DNA of 64,000 bases from Leptofilum sp041748655 (GTDB lineage Bacteria; Chloroflexota; Anaerolineae; Promineifilales; Promineifilaceae): NCBI GenBank assembly GCA_041748655.1, contig JBGTCV010000143.1:124001-188000 (forward strand), written 5' to 3'. Positions 45,660 to 53,712 of the stretch are shown one piece after another. Below the pieces are notes generated by a model. It ran no database searches, was not told the origin of the DNA, and saw only the letters and a program-made list of their open reading frames with translations. Positions within the stretch are counted from its first letter, which is position 1. Every line of letters begins with the position of its first letter. The translations under genes were made by a program, and so were the position numbers.

Positions 45660-45720
45660 ACAAAAATACCCCTCTAAAATGCCCCATTGCGGGCATGACT
45701 GAGCGTTTCCATTGCCCTAC
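45660..45720 (+). promoter_or_regulatory. Conserved upstream element 1 (61 bp), before the SemiSWEET-like gene
   Basis: Aligns along its whole length with 46115-46175. Shared blocks: AAATACCCC, AAT(G/A)CCCC, GGGCATGA and TTTCCATTGC. It contains the palindrome ATGCCC-N6-GGGCAT. Being ~42 bp before the start codon of 45762, it is a likely promoter/operator. Confidence 0.6.
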
Positions 45721-45761
45721 CCTTGTTCTAACTGAAGGAATGAATTTACAAGGAGACGACG

Positions 45762-46049
45762 ATGGACATTAACCTGCCAATCATTGCCGGGACAATCTCG
45801 ACCACTATATTTGCTTTCAGTACGCTGCCCATGCTGTTGAAAGCGTTTCGAACCAAAGACCTGAAATCATACAGCCTGGGAAATATCCTGCTCGCCAATG
45901 TGGGAAACGTCATCCACTCCGTTTACGTGTTTAATCTGCCGCCTGGCCCCATCTGGCTGCTGCACGCTTTCTATCTGGTCACCACCGGTCTAATGCTGAT
46001 CTGGTATTTACGCTATGAATGGCAGCCAGGTATTTTGAAGCGCTTCTAG
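45762..46049 (+). CDS. SemiSWEET-like / PQ-loop small membrane transporter
   Basis: A 95-residue protein with three hydrophobic helices (IIAGTISTTIFAFSTLPML; LLANVGNVIHSVYVF; LLHAFYLVTTGLMLIWYL) and the SemiSWEET signature: a Pro in helix 1 followed by KAFRTKDLKSYSLGN. Two subunits make a sugar pore in characterised homologues. AAGGAG precedes the ATG by 6 nt. Its cargo is unknown. Confidence 0.8.
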   Translation: MDINLPIIAGTISTTIFAFSTLPMLLKAFRTKDLKSYSLGNILLANVGNVIHSVYVFNLPPGPIWLLHAFYLVTTGLMLIWYLRYEWQPGILKRF

Positions 46050-46114
46050 GCTAAGCTAGCGGTGTCAAAACAGATTTCTTAGTCAATCCCACAGCCACAC
46101 GCACCCGTCCACGA

Positions 46115-46175
46115 ACACAAATACCCCATTGGAATACCCCGTTCGGGGCATGATGGTGCCTTTCCATTGCTTTAC
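46115..46175 (+). promoter_or_regulatory. Conserved upstream element 2 (61 bp), before the 46209 gene
   Basis: Second copy of the element at 45660. Here the inverted repeat is TACCCC-GTTC-GGGGCA. It ends 33 bp before the ATG at 46209, a similar distance to element 1 and its gene. Confidence 0.6.
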
Positions 46176-46208
46176 ACTCCAAGAAATCTAACAAAAGGAG
46201 AGGTCATC

Positions 46209-46538
46209 ATGATTCTTATACGATTCGTCTGTCAGGCCAGGTTTGGCAAAGCCGGTGAAGTGGTAGCAGGTTTTAAACAGTCGGGGGAGATTGCTCGCAC
46301 GTTCGTTGGCCCGCATGTTCGCGGCCGTATTCTTACCGACCTGAGCGGCCCATTCGACACCGTCATTCAGGAGTTAGAGGTAGAGAGTCTGGCCGAGTGG
46401 GAGCGGCTCAGAGAGGTCATATTCTCGAACCCTGAAGTCCAAGAGGCAGAAGCCGCCTCACCCGACGTCATCGAATCAGGGCGGACTGAGTTCTACACGA
46501 TTGAAGCAACGTGGCCTGAGGGAGTTGTTGGGCGTTAG
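46209..46538 (+). CDS. Dimeric alpha-beta-barrel (NIPSNAP/ABM-like) small protein
   Basis: A 109-residue protein with the pattern of a ferredoxin-like dimeric barrel: MILIRFVCQARFGKAGEVVAG, a central RGRILTDLSGPFDTVIQELEV and ESLAEWERLREVIFSNPEVQ. Such proteins act as monooxygenases, decarboxylases or have no known role. AAAGGAGAGG precedes the ATG at 46209; the longer frame from 46167 has no ribosome-binding site. It sits directly before the first flavin monooxygenase gene. Confidence 0.65.
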   Translation: MILIRFVCQARFGKAGEVVAGFKQSGEIARTFVGPHVRGRILTDLSGPFDTVIQELEVESLAEWERLREVIFSNPEVQEAEAASPDVIESGRTEFYTIEATWPEGVVGR

Positions 46539-46604
46539 AACGTTAACATGCCAACGTTCTTACGGTCAGATCAAACCAATAGTAAATTACAAGGGGAACA
46601 TCTG

Positions 46605-47687
46605 ATGAGTAACACAACCTTTAGCTACGACACCATCATTATTGGTGGCGGACAGGCTGGTCTGTCCACCGGTTACTACTTACAGCAGCAGGGACGTGAC
46701 TTTGTCATCCTGGACGCCAGCGAGCGAATTGGTGACGCGTGGCGCAAGCGCTGGGATTCCCTGCGGCTGTTTACCCCCGCGCGTTACAGCGGGCTGCCGG
46801 GCATGCCCTTCCCGGCTCCAGCGTATGTGTATCCGGCGAAGGATGAGATGGCTGACTACCTCGAGGCTTACGCGGCGTGCTTCAAGCTGCCGGTACAGAG
46901 GGGCATCCGCGTAGATCGGCTTTCAAGGCAAGGGGATCGGTTTGTTGTGACGGCCGGCGACCGACGATTTGAGTCCGAGAACGTGGTAGTAGCGACAGGT
47001 GGTTACTATTGTCCTAGGATCCCCGCCTTCGCTACCAAGCTCAATCCGGACATCATGCCGCTCCATTCCAGCGAGTACCAACGGCCGTCACAACTACAAG
47101 AGGGTGGTGTTCTGGTGGTAGGGGCAGGGAACTCTGGGGCGGAAATCGCGCTTGAACTGTCACGAAGTCACCCGGTTTGGCTGTCGGGCAGGCATCCGGG
47201 CAGCGAGCCAACACGGGCCGGTAGCCTGGTGGATCGGCTGGTCGCGCCCCTGATCTGGTTCGTTTTTTCGAAGGTGATGACGGTCAACACGCCAATTGGC
47301 CGGAAGGCGGCGGCCCAATTACGGGGGCATGGTTTGCCCCTGGCCCGGGTTAAGCTGGCCGACCTACAGGCTGCCGGTGTGGAACGCATTCACGCCAGGA
47401 CTGTGGGGGTGCGCGATGGACTGCCCTTGCTGGAGGACGGCCGTATCCTCGATGTTACGAACGTGATCTGGTGTACAGGATTCCGGCCGGACTACGGCTG
47501 GATCGCCCTCCCTATCTTCGAGGACGACGGGGAGCCAATACATGAACGCGGCGTAGTAGTGACCGAGCCTGGCCTGTACTTTGTCGGCTTGTTCTTTCAG
47601 TCGGCGGCGACCTCGTCGCTGGTCGGCGGAGTTGGCAGAGATCAGCGTACATTGCCGATAAGATCGCTGCTCGCTCGGCTGCTATAA
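46605..47687 (+). CDS. Flavin-dependent monooxygenase-like oxidoreductase (copy 1)
   Basis: A two-dinucleotide-binding-domain flavoprotein: FAD site IIIGGGQAGLSTGY, a GDAWRKRWDSLRLFTP segment, the LHSSEYQRP region at the FMO fingerprint position, NAD(P)H site VLVVGAGNSGAEIALEL and the late CTGFRPDYGW motif. It fits the FMO/CzcO/YUCCA-like group that oxygenates nucleophilic or carbonyl substrates. ATG 46605 is preceded by AAGGGGAA. It shares the same motif order and most residues with copy 2 at 48332-49411. Substrate unknown. Confidence 0.9.
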   Translation: MSNTTFSYDTIIIGGGQAGLSTGYYLQQQGRDFVILDASERIGDAWRKRWDSLRLFTPARYSGLPGMPFPAPAYVYPAKDEMADYLEAYAACFKLPVQRGIRVDRLSRQGDRFVVTAGDRRFESENVVVATGGYYCPRIPAFATKLNPDIMPLHSSEYQRPSQLQEGGVLVVGAGNSGAEIALELSRSHPVWLSGRHPGSEPTRAGSLVDRLVAPLIWFVFSKVMTVNTPIGRKAAAQLRGHGLPLARVKLADLQAAGVERIHARTVGVRDGLPLLEDGRILDVTNVIWCTGFRPDYGWIALPIFEDDGEPIHERGVVVTEPGLYFVGLFFQSAATSSLVGGVGRDQRTLPIRSLLARLL

Positions 47688-47762
47688 CAGCAGTAACCGC
47701 AGCACCTCCACTCGCTGCTAGTTAGCCGCAGGGAGAAACCTTACTTATTCAGGAGATATCCA

Positions 47763-48191
47763 ATGTCAGAACAAAACAAAAAGATCGTTCAGCATATCAT
47801 TGAGGAGGTATGGAACCAGGGTAACTTGGCCGTCATTGACGCGCTTGTCGCCAGCGACTACCTCGACCATCAGCCACATGCCGATACCGACGGCCGTGAG
47901 GAAGTAAAACAATTTTACGTCATGTTGCGCACAGCGTTCCCCGACATCAATTTTACAATCGAGGATCAAATCGCCGAAGGGGACAAGGTGGTAACCCGCT
48001 GGACAGTCCAGGCTACACACCTGGGCGAGTTCCACGGCATTCCCCCCACAGGCAGGCAGGGTGTCGTGACGGGGATCAGCATTGACCGCCTCGCCAACGG
48101 CAAATTCGTAGAAGGTTGGACGATTTTCGACGAGCTGGGCATGATGCAGCAGCTTGGCGTTATCCCCATTATTGAGCCTGCCACAGCCTAA
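47763..48191 (+). CDS. Ester cyclase / SnoaL-like NTF2-fold protein
   Basis: A 142-residue NTF2-fold protein with the ester-cyclase pattern: VVTRWTVQATHLGEFHGIPPTGR, ISIDRLANGKFVEGWTIFDELG and a GMMQQLGVIP tail. Family members include the polyketide cyclase SnoaL and many uncharacterised proteins. CAGGAG precedes the ATG. It lies between the two FMO genes, suggesting a linked pathway. Confidence 0.88.
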   Translation: MSEQNKKIVQHIIEEVWNQGNLAVIDALVASDYLDHQPHADTDGREEVKQFYVMLRTAFPDINFTIEDQIAEGDKVVTRWTVQATHLGEFHGIPPTGRQGVVTGISIDRLANGKFVEGWTIFDELGMMQQLGVIPIIEPATA

Positions 48192-48331
48192 AAGGAAAAG
48201 CGGTTGTAAGAGTTATTGTTAACCCGTGGCCGCTTGTGACATGGATGCTGCTAACGGCAGCGCACCTTCGCTCAATGGCTTCCAGATCTGCTTTGGCCTG
48301 ATACGTAAGCAAAACAAAAGGAGAAAATCTG

Positions 48332-49411
48332 ATGCGTGAACCAACTCAACACTTTGAAACGATTATTATCGGAGGTGGGCAGGCCGGACTGTCGGTTGGC
48401 TACCATCTGAAACAGCAAGGGCGCGACTTCGCTATCCTCGACGCCAGCGAGCGGATTGGTGATGCCTGGCGGAAGCGATGGGACTCGCTGCGCCTATTCA
48501 CACCCGCCTGCTACAATGGGCTGACGGGAATGCCCTTCCCGGCCCCGGGCTACACATTCCCCACTAAGGACGAGATGGGTGACTATCTCGAAGCCTATGC
48601 GGCACGGTTCGAATTGCCAGTTCGGACAGGTGTTAGAGTGGATTGCCTTTCACGACAAGGGGATCGGTTCGTCGTGACGTCAGGTACACAGCGGTTCGAG
48701 GCCAAACATGTGGTTGTGGCGATGGCAAATTGGCAATGTCGCCGCGTGCCTCCATTTGCACAGGAGCTGGATCTAAACATCGTCCAGCTGCATTCCAGTG
48801 AGTACATGAATCCCTCTCAGCTTAGGGAAGGAGGCGTTCTCATTGTCGGAGCAGGTAACTCGGGGGCCGAGATCGCCCTTGAGATCGTGCGCAGTCACCC
48901 AACCTTGCTGTCGGGGAAGGACATCGGCCATGCCCCATTCCGCATCGAGGGAATAGCGGCACGTTTCCTCTTGATGCAACTGGTGCTCCGGTTGCTCTTC
49001 CACCGCGTCATGACTGTGAATACGCCAATCGGCCGAAAGATGCGCCCTAAGCTCCTGACCCATGCCATGCCGCTGCTCCGGGTCAAGCCCAAGGACCTGG
49101 TCGCTGCAGGGGTCGAACGCGTCCCCAGGACCGTGGACGTACAGGATGGGCTGCCCGTATTGGAAGACGGCCGTGTCCTCGACGTGGCGAACATAATCTG
49201 GTGTACAGGGTTCCACCCCAACTTCTCATGGATTGACCTGCCCGTCTTGGGGGAGGAAGAGCCGCTGCACGAGCGCGGGGTTGTTGCCAGGGAGCCGGGG
49301 CTGTACTTCGTCGGCCTGCACTTCCTCTACGCGGCCTCATCGGGGCAGATTCATGGCGTCGGGAGGGATGCAGAGCGCGTCGTCCAGCATATTGTGTCGC
49401 ATACCCGTTGA
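48332..49411 (+). CDS. Flavin-dependent monooxygenase-like oxidoreductase (copy 2)
   Basis: A paralogue of 46605-47687: IIIGGGQAGLSVGYHL, GDAWRKRWDSLRLFTP, LHSSEYMNP, VLIVGAGNSGAEIALEI and CTGFHPNFSW. By eye the proteins agree at well over half the positions, with a more variable middle (about residues 190-230) that probably shapes the substrate pocket. AAAAGGAG lies 8 nt before the ATG. Confidence 0.9.
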   Translation: MREPTQHFETIIIGGGQAGLSVGYHLKQQGRDFAILDASERIGDAWRKRWDSLRLFTPACYNGLTGMPFPAPGYTFPTKDEMGDYLEAYAARFELPVRTGVRVDCLSRQGDRFVVTSGTQRFEAKHVVVAMANWQCRRVPPFAQELDLNIVQLHSSEYMNPSQLREGGVLIVGAGNSGAEIALEIVRSHPTLLSGKDIGHAPFRIEGIAARFLLMQLVLRLLFHRVMTVNTPIGRKMRPKLLTHAMPLLRVKPKDLVAAGVERVPRTVDVQDGLPVLEDGRVLDVANIIWCTGFHPNFSWIDLPVLGEEEPLHERGVVAREPGLYFVGLHFLYAASSGQIHGVGRDAERVVQHIVSHTR

Positions 49412-49455
49412 CATCGATCCGTAGGCAACAAGGATCGTGTATAGAGAGGAAGAAC

Positions 49456-49908
49456 ATGAGCAAACCGCAGATCATTATTTCGAATGAAAATCTCCGACAG
49501 TTGATTGAGCAGGCGATTGAGGCCTTCAACGCTCGCAATCTGAATCGCTGGGTCAACTTATACGCGGAAGACGCCAGGCACTTCCAGCCTAACCGTACGG
49601 AGCCGCTGCGCGGCCGGGCCGAAATACGGGAAGACTACCTGACATCTACCTGGATCCCGTTTCCCGATTTCCACTTCGAAGTGGAGCGGGCGTTCGGTGA
49701 GGGTAACTGGGTCTGTATAATGGGAATCTTCACAGGCACCCATCAAGGGCCTCTTGGGGGCATTAGTGGTGAGGTTGTCGCGCCAACACACAAATCTATT
49801 CGCATTCCTCTATGCATAGTGGTGAAAATCGAGGATGGCAAGGCTGTGGAAGTCCACGAATACAATGACCAGCTCAGGTTCCTGACTCAGCTTGGTCTCG
49901 TGCCGTAG
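49456..49908 (+). CDS. NTF2-like / SnoaL-like protein
   Basis: A 150-residue NTF2-fold protein (LIEQAIEAFNARNLNRWVNLYAEDARHFQP, then DYLTSTWIPFPDFHFEVERAF and THKSIRIPLCIVVKIEDGKAVEVHEYNDQ). It is a different subfamily from the 47763 protein. ATG 49456 has AGAGGAAG in front; the longer frame from 49408 overlaps the FMO stop and lacks a site. Confidence 0.8.
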   Translation: MSKPQIIISNENLRQLIEQAIEAFNARNLNRWVNLYAEDARHFQPNRTEPLRGRAEIREDYLTSTWIPFPDFHFEVERAFGEGNWVCIMGIFTGTHQGPLGGISGEVVAPTHKSIRIPLCIVVKIEDGKAVEVHEYNDQLRFLTQLGLVP

Positions 49909-50096
49909 CTGGATTAATGTACCTGTCTCTAGCGCCACATGTCAATCCGAATCGGATGCAGGTGGGAAGACCTGCCAATTCAGACCCTTATGGGGTAAAT
50001 TCGTAATGTCCCGACAGCAGACCAGTTTCCTGGTTCACTCAGATGGGACAACTTTACCTAACCTCCCCATCTCCCCCAAAAGCCCAATGAACCGGG

Positions 50097-50210
50097 TCTG
50101 AGAACAAAATTCGGCCTACTGACCAAAGTGTGACCGACTTTCTGAGCGGCGTGGATCATCCGATGCTGCGCGAAGACGGGTTTACTTTGCTGGAAATGAT
50201 GGAGGAAGAG
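50097..50210 (+). pseudogene. Truncated duplicate of the DUF1801 gene start
   Basis: The frame SENKIRPTDQSVTDFLSGVD ... REDGFTLLEMMEE matches the first 38 residues of the 41713 protein (SENKTRPTDQNVTDFLNSVD) with about three quarters identity. The start codon is replaced by GGG and the match ends abruptly about 15 bp before the LacI stop. With 41713-42129 it forms a direct repeat flanking ~8 kb. Confidence 0.85.
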
Positions 50211-50225
50211 CTGTTGTGGCTCCCC

Positions 50226-51269
50226 TTACAAATGATGCCCACACGACTCACGAATAATGAGCTCGGTTGGCAGCACGATGGAAGCCGCCTGCTGGCCCTT
50301 GAACTGCTTATGCATCATCAAAACCTGCATGGCGTAAGAAGCCATCCGCCGTTTAGGCACGTCCACCGTGGTCAGGCTGGGCCGGACCATTTCTGCCAGG
50401 CCAATGTTGTCAATCGAAACGATGGCAATTTCCTGCGGCACCTTCACCCCATGATCGTGCATGGCGGCAATGGCACTGATGGCGCTTTCATCGTTGGCGG
50501 CGAAGACGGCCGTCGGCCGAGGCCTCATCTGCAAAATCTCAACCGCCGCTTCATAAGCGGAGGAAAGGACATGGGATGGGTCCGGGGTAAAGATCAGATT
50601 CTTGTCATAGGCAAGGTTGTGTTCGGCCAACGTCTGGCGATACCCGGTCAGGCGGGCGTCCTGAATGGCCAGAAAAGCGATCCGTTCATGCCCCAATTTA
50701 ATGAGATGTGCCACCGCCTGCCGCGCCGCCGCCGCCCGGTCAAAGATGACCGTGGGCCAATCTTTCAGAGGCTCCTCCAAACACACTACATTGTCAATCC
50801 GCTCGGCAATCTGGTCCAGAATTTTTTGGCTATCTGGATTTTGGGCGATCATAGCTGGCAGGATCAGGATCAAAGACGAAATTTCATCCCGATGAATATT
50901 TTTGTTAAAGAAAACCGGGTCGGTTAAGGCATCAAAGAAGCTAAAAAAACGGACTTCTTGCCCCAGCCGGTGAACTTCATCAAATAACCCGGCGATGATT
51001 GCGTTGTAATACGGCCGATCCAGCACATTGTAGCTGTGTCCGCCGGCAATAATCCCCAAAGATTCTTTGGCGGTTGAATCACCCAGTTTCAAGCGTTGGG
51101 CGTGTTTGTTCGGCCGGTAGCCCAATTCGTCTATAGCGGCCAACACGCGCTCGCGGGTTTCCGGAGAGACATCACGCGGACCATTGTTGATCACATAAGA
51201 AACCACCCCGCGGGACACACCGGCGCGTTCAGCCACATCTTTTTGGGTAATAATTGTATTTTTTGACAT
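50226..51269 (-). CDS. LacI-family transcriptional regulator
   Basis: A 347-residue repressor. The DNA-binding head is at the N-terminus (ITQKDVAERAGVSRGVVSYVINNG, hinge helix RERVLAAIDELGYRPNKHAQRL), and the periplasmic-binding-protein-like effector domain follows. It lies 50 bp downstream of the GH2 gene in the same direction, so both probably form one transcript. It likely represses this transcript and the divergent transporter operon through the palindrome at 53631-53644. The effector is presumably a galacto-oligosaccharide (inference). Confidence 0.93.
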   Translation of the reverse strand: MSKNTIITQKDVAERAGVSRGVVSYVINNGPRDVSPETRERVLAAIDELGYRPNKHAQRLKLGDSTAKESLGIIAGGHSYNVLDRPYYNAIIAGLFDEVHRLGQEVRFFSFFDALTDPVFFNKNIHRDEISSLILILPAMIAQNPDSQKILDQIAERIDNVVCLEEPLKDWPTVIFDRAAAARQAVAHLIKLGHERIAFLAIQDARLTGYRQTLAEHNLAYDKNLIFTPDPSHVLSSAYEAAVEILQMRPRPTAVFAANDESAISAIAAMHDHGVKVPQEIAIVSIDNIGLAEMVRPSLTTVDVPKRRMASYAMQVLMMHKQFKGQQAASIVLPTELIIRESCGHHL

Positions 51270-51319
51270 CCCTTAACTCATTTTCACGTCAATAAAATCA
51301 ATGGTGATTCTAACGGCTT

Positions 51320-53527
51320 CTACGGAAATTGCCGACCTGTGGCGTCTGGTGTTGGCACAAGTTGCAAGGTAACCGAACTGCTAGGCAGCTCCGGCGCGTG
51401 AGCATGAACGCTGACGGTACCGGGTTGGTGGCTTGCTTTGATGTACAGAGCCGCCTGCCCACCCACCAGCGGGAATGGATTTTCACCAATCAGCTCGGCC
51501 TCCCCCTCCAGTTCAAATGTGACCATCTTGGTGGCATAGGGCAGGGGGTTACAAAATTCATCGGTAACGCGGAAGATCAGCCGGGTCATGTCGGCGCCGT
51601 CGGCGACGAGCTGCTGGGTGTCGGTGGCCAGTGCCAGCCGTTTGGGCAGCCGGTTGCTGGCAATCCATTGTTCGGCCACCGGCGTGCCGTTTAGATAGCC
51701 AATCAGATGCAAATCATGGAACTCAGCCTGTCCCCAGGCGCTGTATGCGTCTAATCCGCCAATGGTGAACGGCGGGTGGGCTAGATGGGGATACTGCTCA
51801 AAATCGGGTGAGAACCGGCCCACGGAGTTGTTGCCAATGATAATTTCAATCTCGTCACAGTTGCTAAAAACAGTTACCGGATTGTTTCCTCCGCCAGCGC
51901 GATCGCCCATTGTCCAATGGGTGGCGGCTTGCAAGACAATTTGCCTGGTGGGTGCCTGCTGGCTCTGGTAAAGATAGGCCGCCCATTTGGGCAGCCGGAA
52001 AATGTCCATCACTCCGTGGTAGCAAATGCGGTCGCCGGAGCCAAACTCGATGTGGGTGGCATAGTCAAAGGCGCACCAGCCAATGGCGCCCGCAATCCGC
52101 GCATCGCCCAACTGTAGATTGTGGATTTTGGCATGCAGCAGCGCATGATCGATCAGGCGTTCTTCATGGTCCCAAACTTTGGTAGGAAACATATGCCCGG
52201 CAAACTCGGTGATCAGGTGGGGCTGCTCGGTGGGAACCCTGATGCCGTTGGAAAAATCGTTGTGCGTGTAGACATCCTCCAAAAACGAGCTGCCGATAAA
52301 GTCGCGCACGCCGCCGGTCTGGCGGGTGGGGTCCAGCTGGCGTGCCAGGGCGTTGGTGCAGGTGTAAAAGTCATCGTTGTCGCCTGACTCATTCACCCGT
52401 ACGCCCCACAAAATAACTGAAGGGTGATTGCGGTCACGCTTGATCATCGTTTCCAGTTCAGCCAGACAAATCGCCTGCCACTTTTCATCGCCGACGTGCT
52501 GCCAGCCGGTGATCTCCTCAAAGACCAGCAGGCCAATCTCATCGCACCGGTCCAGAAAATGGGGCGATTGCGGATAGTGAGAAGTGCGCACGACGTTGCA
52601 GGCCAGTTCATGTTTCAGAATATCGGCATCCTGGCGCTGCAGCCGGGCCGGCGCGGCCGCACCGATGTAGGGGTAGGTTTGGTGACGGTTGAGGCCAAAC
52701 AGGGGGATGTGCGCTTCGTTCAGGTAGAAACCGCCGTCGGGACGGAATTCCGCCTGCCGGAAGCCAAAGCGGGTGGCGAGGGTATCCAGAAGCTGGCCGT
52801 TTTCCAGCAGTGAGATGCGGAGCGTATAAAGCGTGGGCGTTTCAATGGACCAAAGGGCCACGTCGGGCAGATTTTGCCATCCCAGGCGGGTTGTTTGGCG
52901 CTCAACCGGCTGCTGGAGCGCAGCAACTTCGTTGCCTGCTGCATCCACCAGTACGGCTTCCAGAGTAAGGCCGGGCTTCAGGTGGTTTAGGCGAACATCA
53001 CCCATCAGCCGTGGATTTTGCATGACGTCCAAGGTTTGGATGAAGATGTTGTCGATATGTGTTAGGTTCACTGCCCGGAGGTGAACATCGCGGTAGATGC
53101 CGCCGAAGGTTAAATAATCCACCAGGTGGCCATAGGGGGGAATGTCTTTGCGCTCGCGGGAATCGACGTGGAGCGTGAGGCAGTTTTCGCCGTCTTGCAG
53201 CCGCTTGGTGATGTCTACCGAAAAGGGTGCGTATCCGCCGAGGTGTTGCTGGAGGAAACGGCCGTTCAAATACACCTCACACGCCAGCATCACCCCATCA
53301 AAATCCAAAAAAACCAGCGAGGTACTGCTTTCCGGCGGCTTGCACCAGAAGAATTTCTTGCGATAGGTGGAGATGAACTGGTACGCCTCATTATCAACAT
53401 TGTGGTGGGGAAACAGCTTGTTGGTATGGGGCAGGGTGATCGGTTCAAAATGCTCGTCTGGTGCATCCAGACTTAATTTTTGGGCAGCAAACTGCCAGTT
53501 GTCGTTAAAAAGAGTGCATTTTCTCAT
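51320..53527 (-). CDS. Glycoside hydrolase family 2 enzyme (beta-galactosidase type)
   Basis: A 735-residue GH2 protein: sugar-binding domain (WQFAAQKL ... YRKKFFWCKPP ... EVYLNGRFLQQHLGGYAPF), immunoglobulin-like domain, TIM barrel (FGLNRHQTYPYIG). The acid/base is E380 in WGVRVNESG and the nucleophile E441 in LITEFAGH. It has no signal peptide, so it acts inside the cell on imported oligosaccharides. GH2 members are beta-galactosidases, mannosidases or glucuronidases; beta-galactosidase is favoured because of the divergent GH53 galactanase. The C-terminal ~230 residues are a DUF4982/Ig-like tail. Confidence 0.9.
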   Translation of the reverse strand: MRKCTLFNDNWQFAAQKLSLDAPDEHFEPITLPHTNKLFPHHNVDNEAYQFISTYRKKFFWCKPPESSTSLVFLDFDGVMLACEVYLNGRFLQQHLGGYAPFSVDITKRLQDGENCLTLHVDSRERKDIPPYGHLVDYLTFGGIYRDVHLRAVNLTHIDNIFIQTLDVMQNPRLMGDVRLNHLKPGLTLEAVLVDAAGNEVAALQQPVERQTTRLGWQNLPDVALWSIETPTLYTLRISLLENGQLLDTLATRFGFRQAEFRPDGGFYLNEAHIPLFGLNRHQTYPYIGAAAPARLQRQDADILKHELACNVVRTSHYPQSPHFLDRCDEIGLLVFEEITGWQHVGDEKWQAICLAELETMIKRDRNHPSVILWGVRVNESGDNDDFYTCTNALARQLDPTRQTGGVRDFIGSSFLEDVYTHNDFSNGIRVPTEQPHLITEFAGHMFPTKVWDHEERLIDHALLHAKIHNLQLGDARIAGAIGWCAFDYATHIEFGSGDRICYHGVMDIFRLPKWAAYLYQSQQAPTRQIVLQAATHWTMGDRAGGGNNPVTVFSNCDEIEIIIGNNSVGRFSPDFEQYPHLAHPPFTIGGLDAYSAWGQAEFHDLHLIGYLNGTPVAEQWIASNRLPKRLALATDTQQLVADGADMTRLIFRVTDEFCNPLPYATKMVTFELEGEAELIGENPFPLVGGQAALYIKASHQPGTVSVHAHAPELPSSSVTLQLVPTPDATGRQFP

Positions 53528-53585
53528 GTTAATTTTTCATCTGCTAGGTGCGTTAACTTGACGGATTATTTTATTTAAAAACTGC

Positions 53586-53613
53586 TTGACTTTCTATTTC
53601 GGCAAAGTATAAT
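53586..53613 (+). promoter_or_regulatory. Promoter of the transporter/galactanase operon
   Basis: TTGACT (53586-53591), 16-bp spacer, TATAAT (53608-53613). The -10 box overlaps the -10 box of the leftward GH2 promoter. Expected start about 53620, where the second operator-like half lies. Confidence 0.8.
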
Positions 53614-53634
53614 CTTCGTAACACGTGATGTCAA
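53606..53634 (-). promoter_or_regulatory. Promoter of the GH2-lacI transcript
   Basis: On the minus strand: TTGACA (53634-53629), exact 17-bp spacer, TATACT (53611-53606). The -35 box lies inside the palindromic operator, so repressor binding would block it directly. Confidence 0.8.
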
Positions 53635-53644
53635 CACGTGTTGA
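53619..53644. promoter_or_regulatory. LacI-family operator
   Basis: TCAACACGTGTTGA (53631-53644) is a perfect 14-bp palindrome with the central CpG usual for LacI-family sites. A related AACACGTGATG occurs at 53620-53630. Both overlap the promoter elements of the divergent operons. Confidence 0.8.
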
Positions 53645-53712
53645 TTCAGCGCAGAGTACAACTGCGCATTGCCAACCGTGCATAGATTTTTTCAGCTATT
53701 TGGAGGCTCCTG

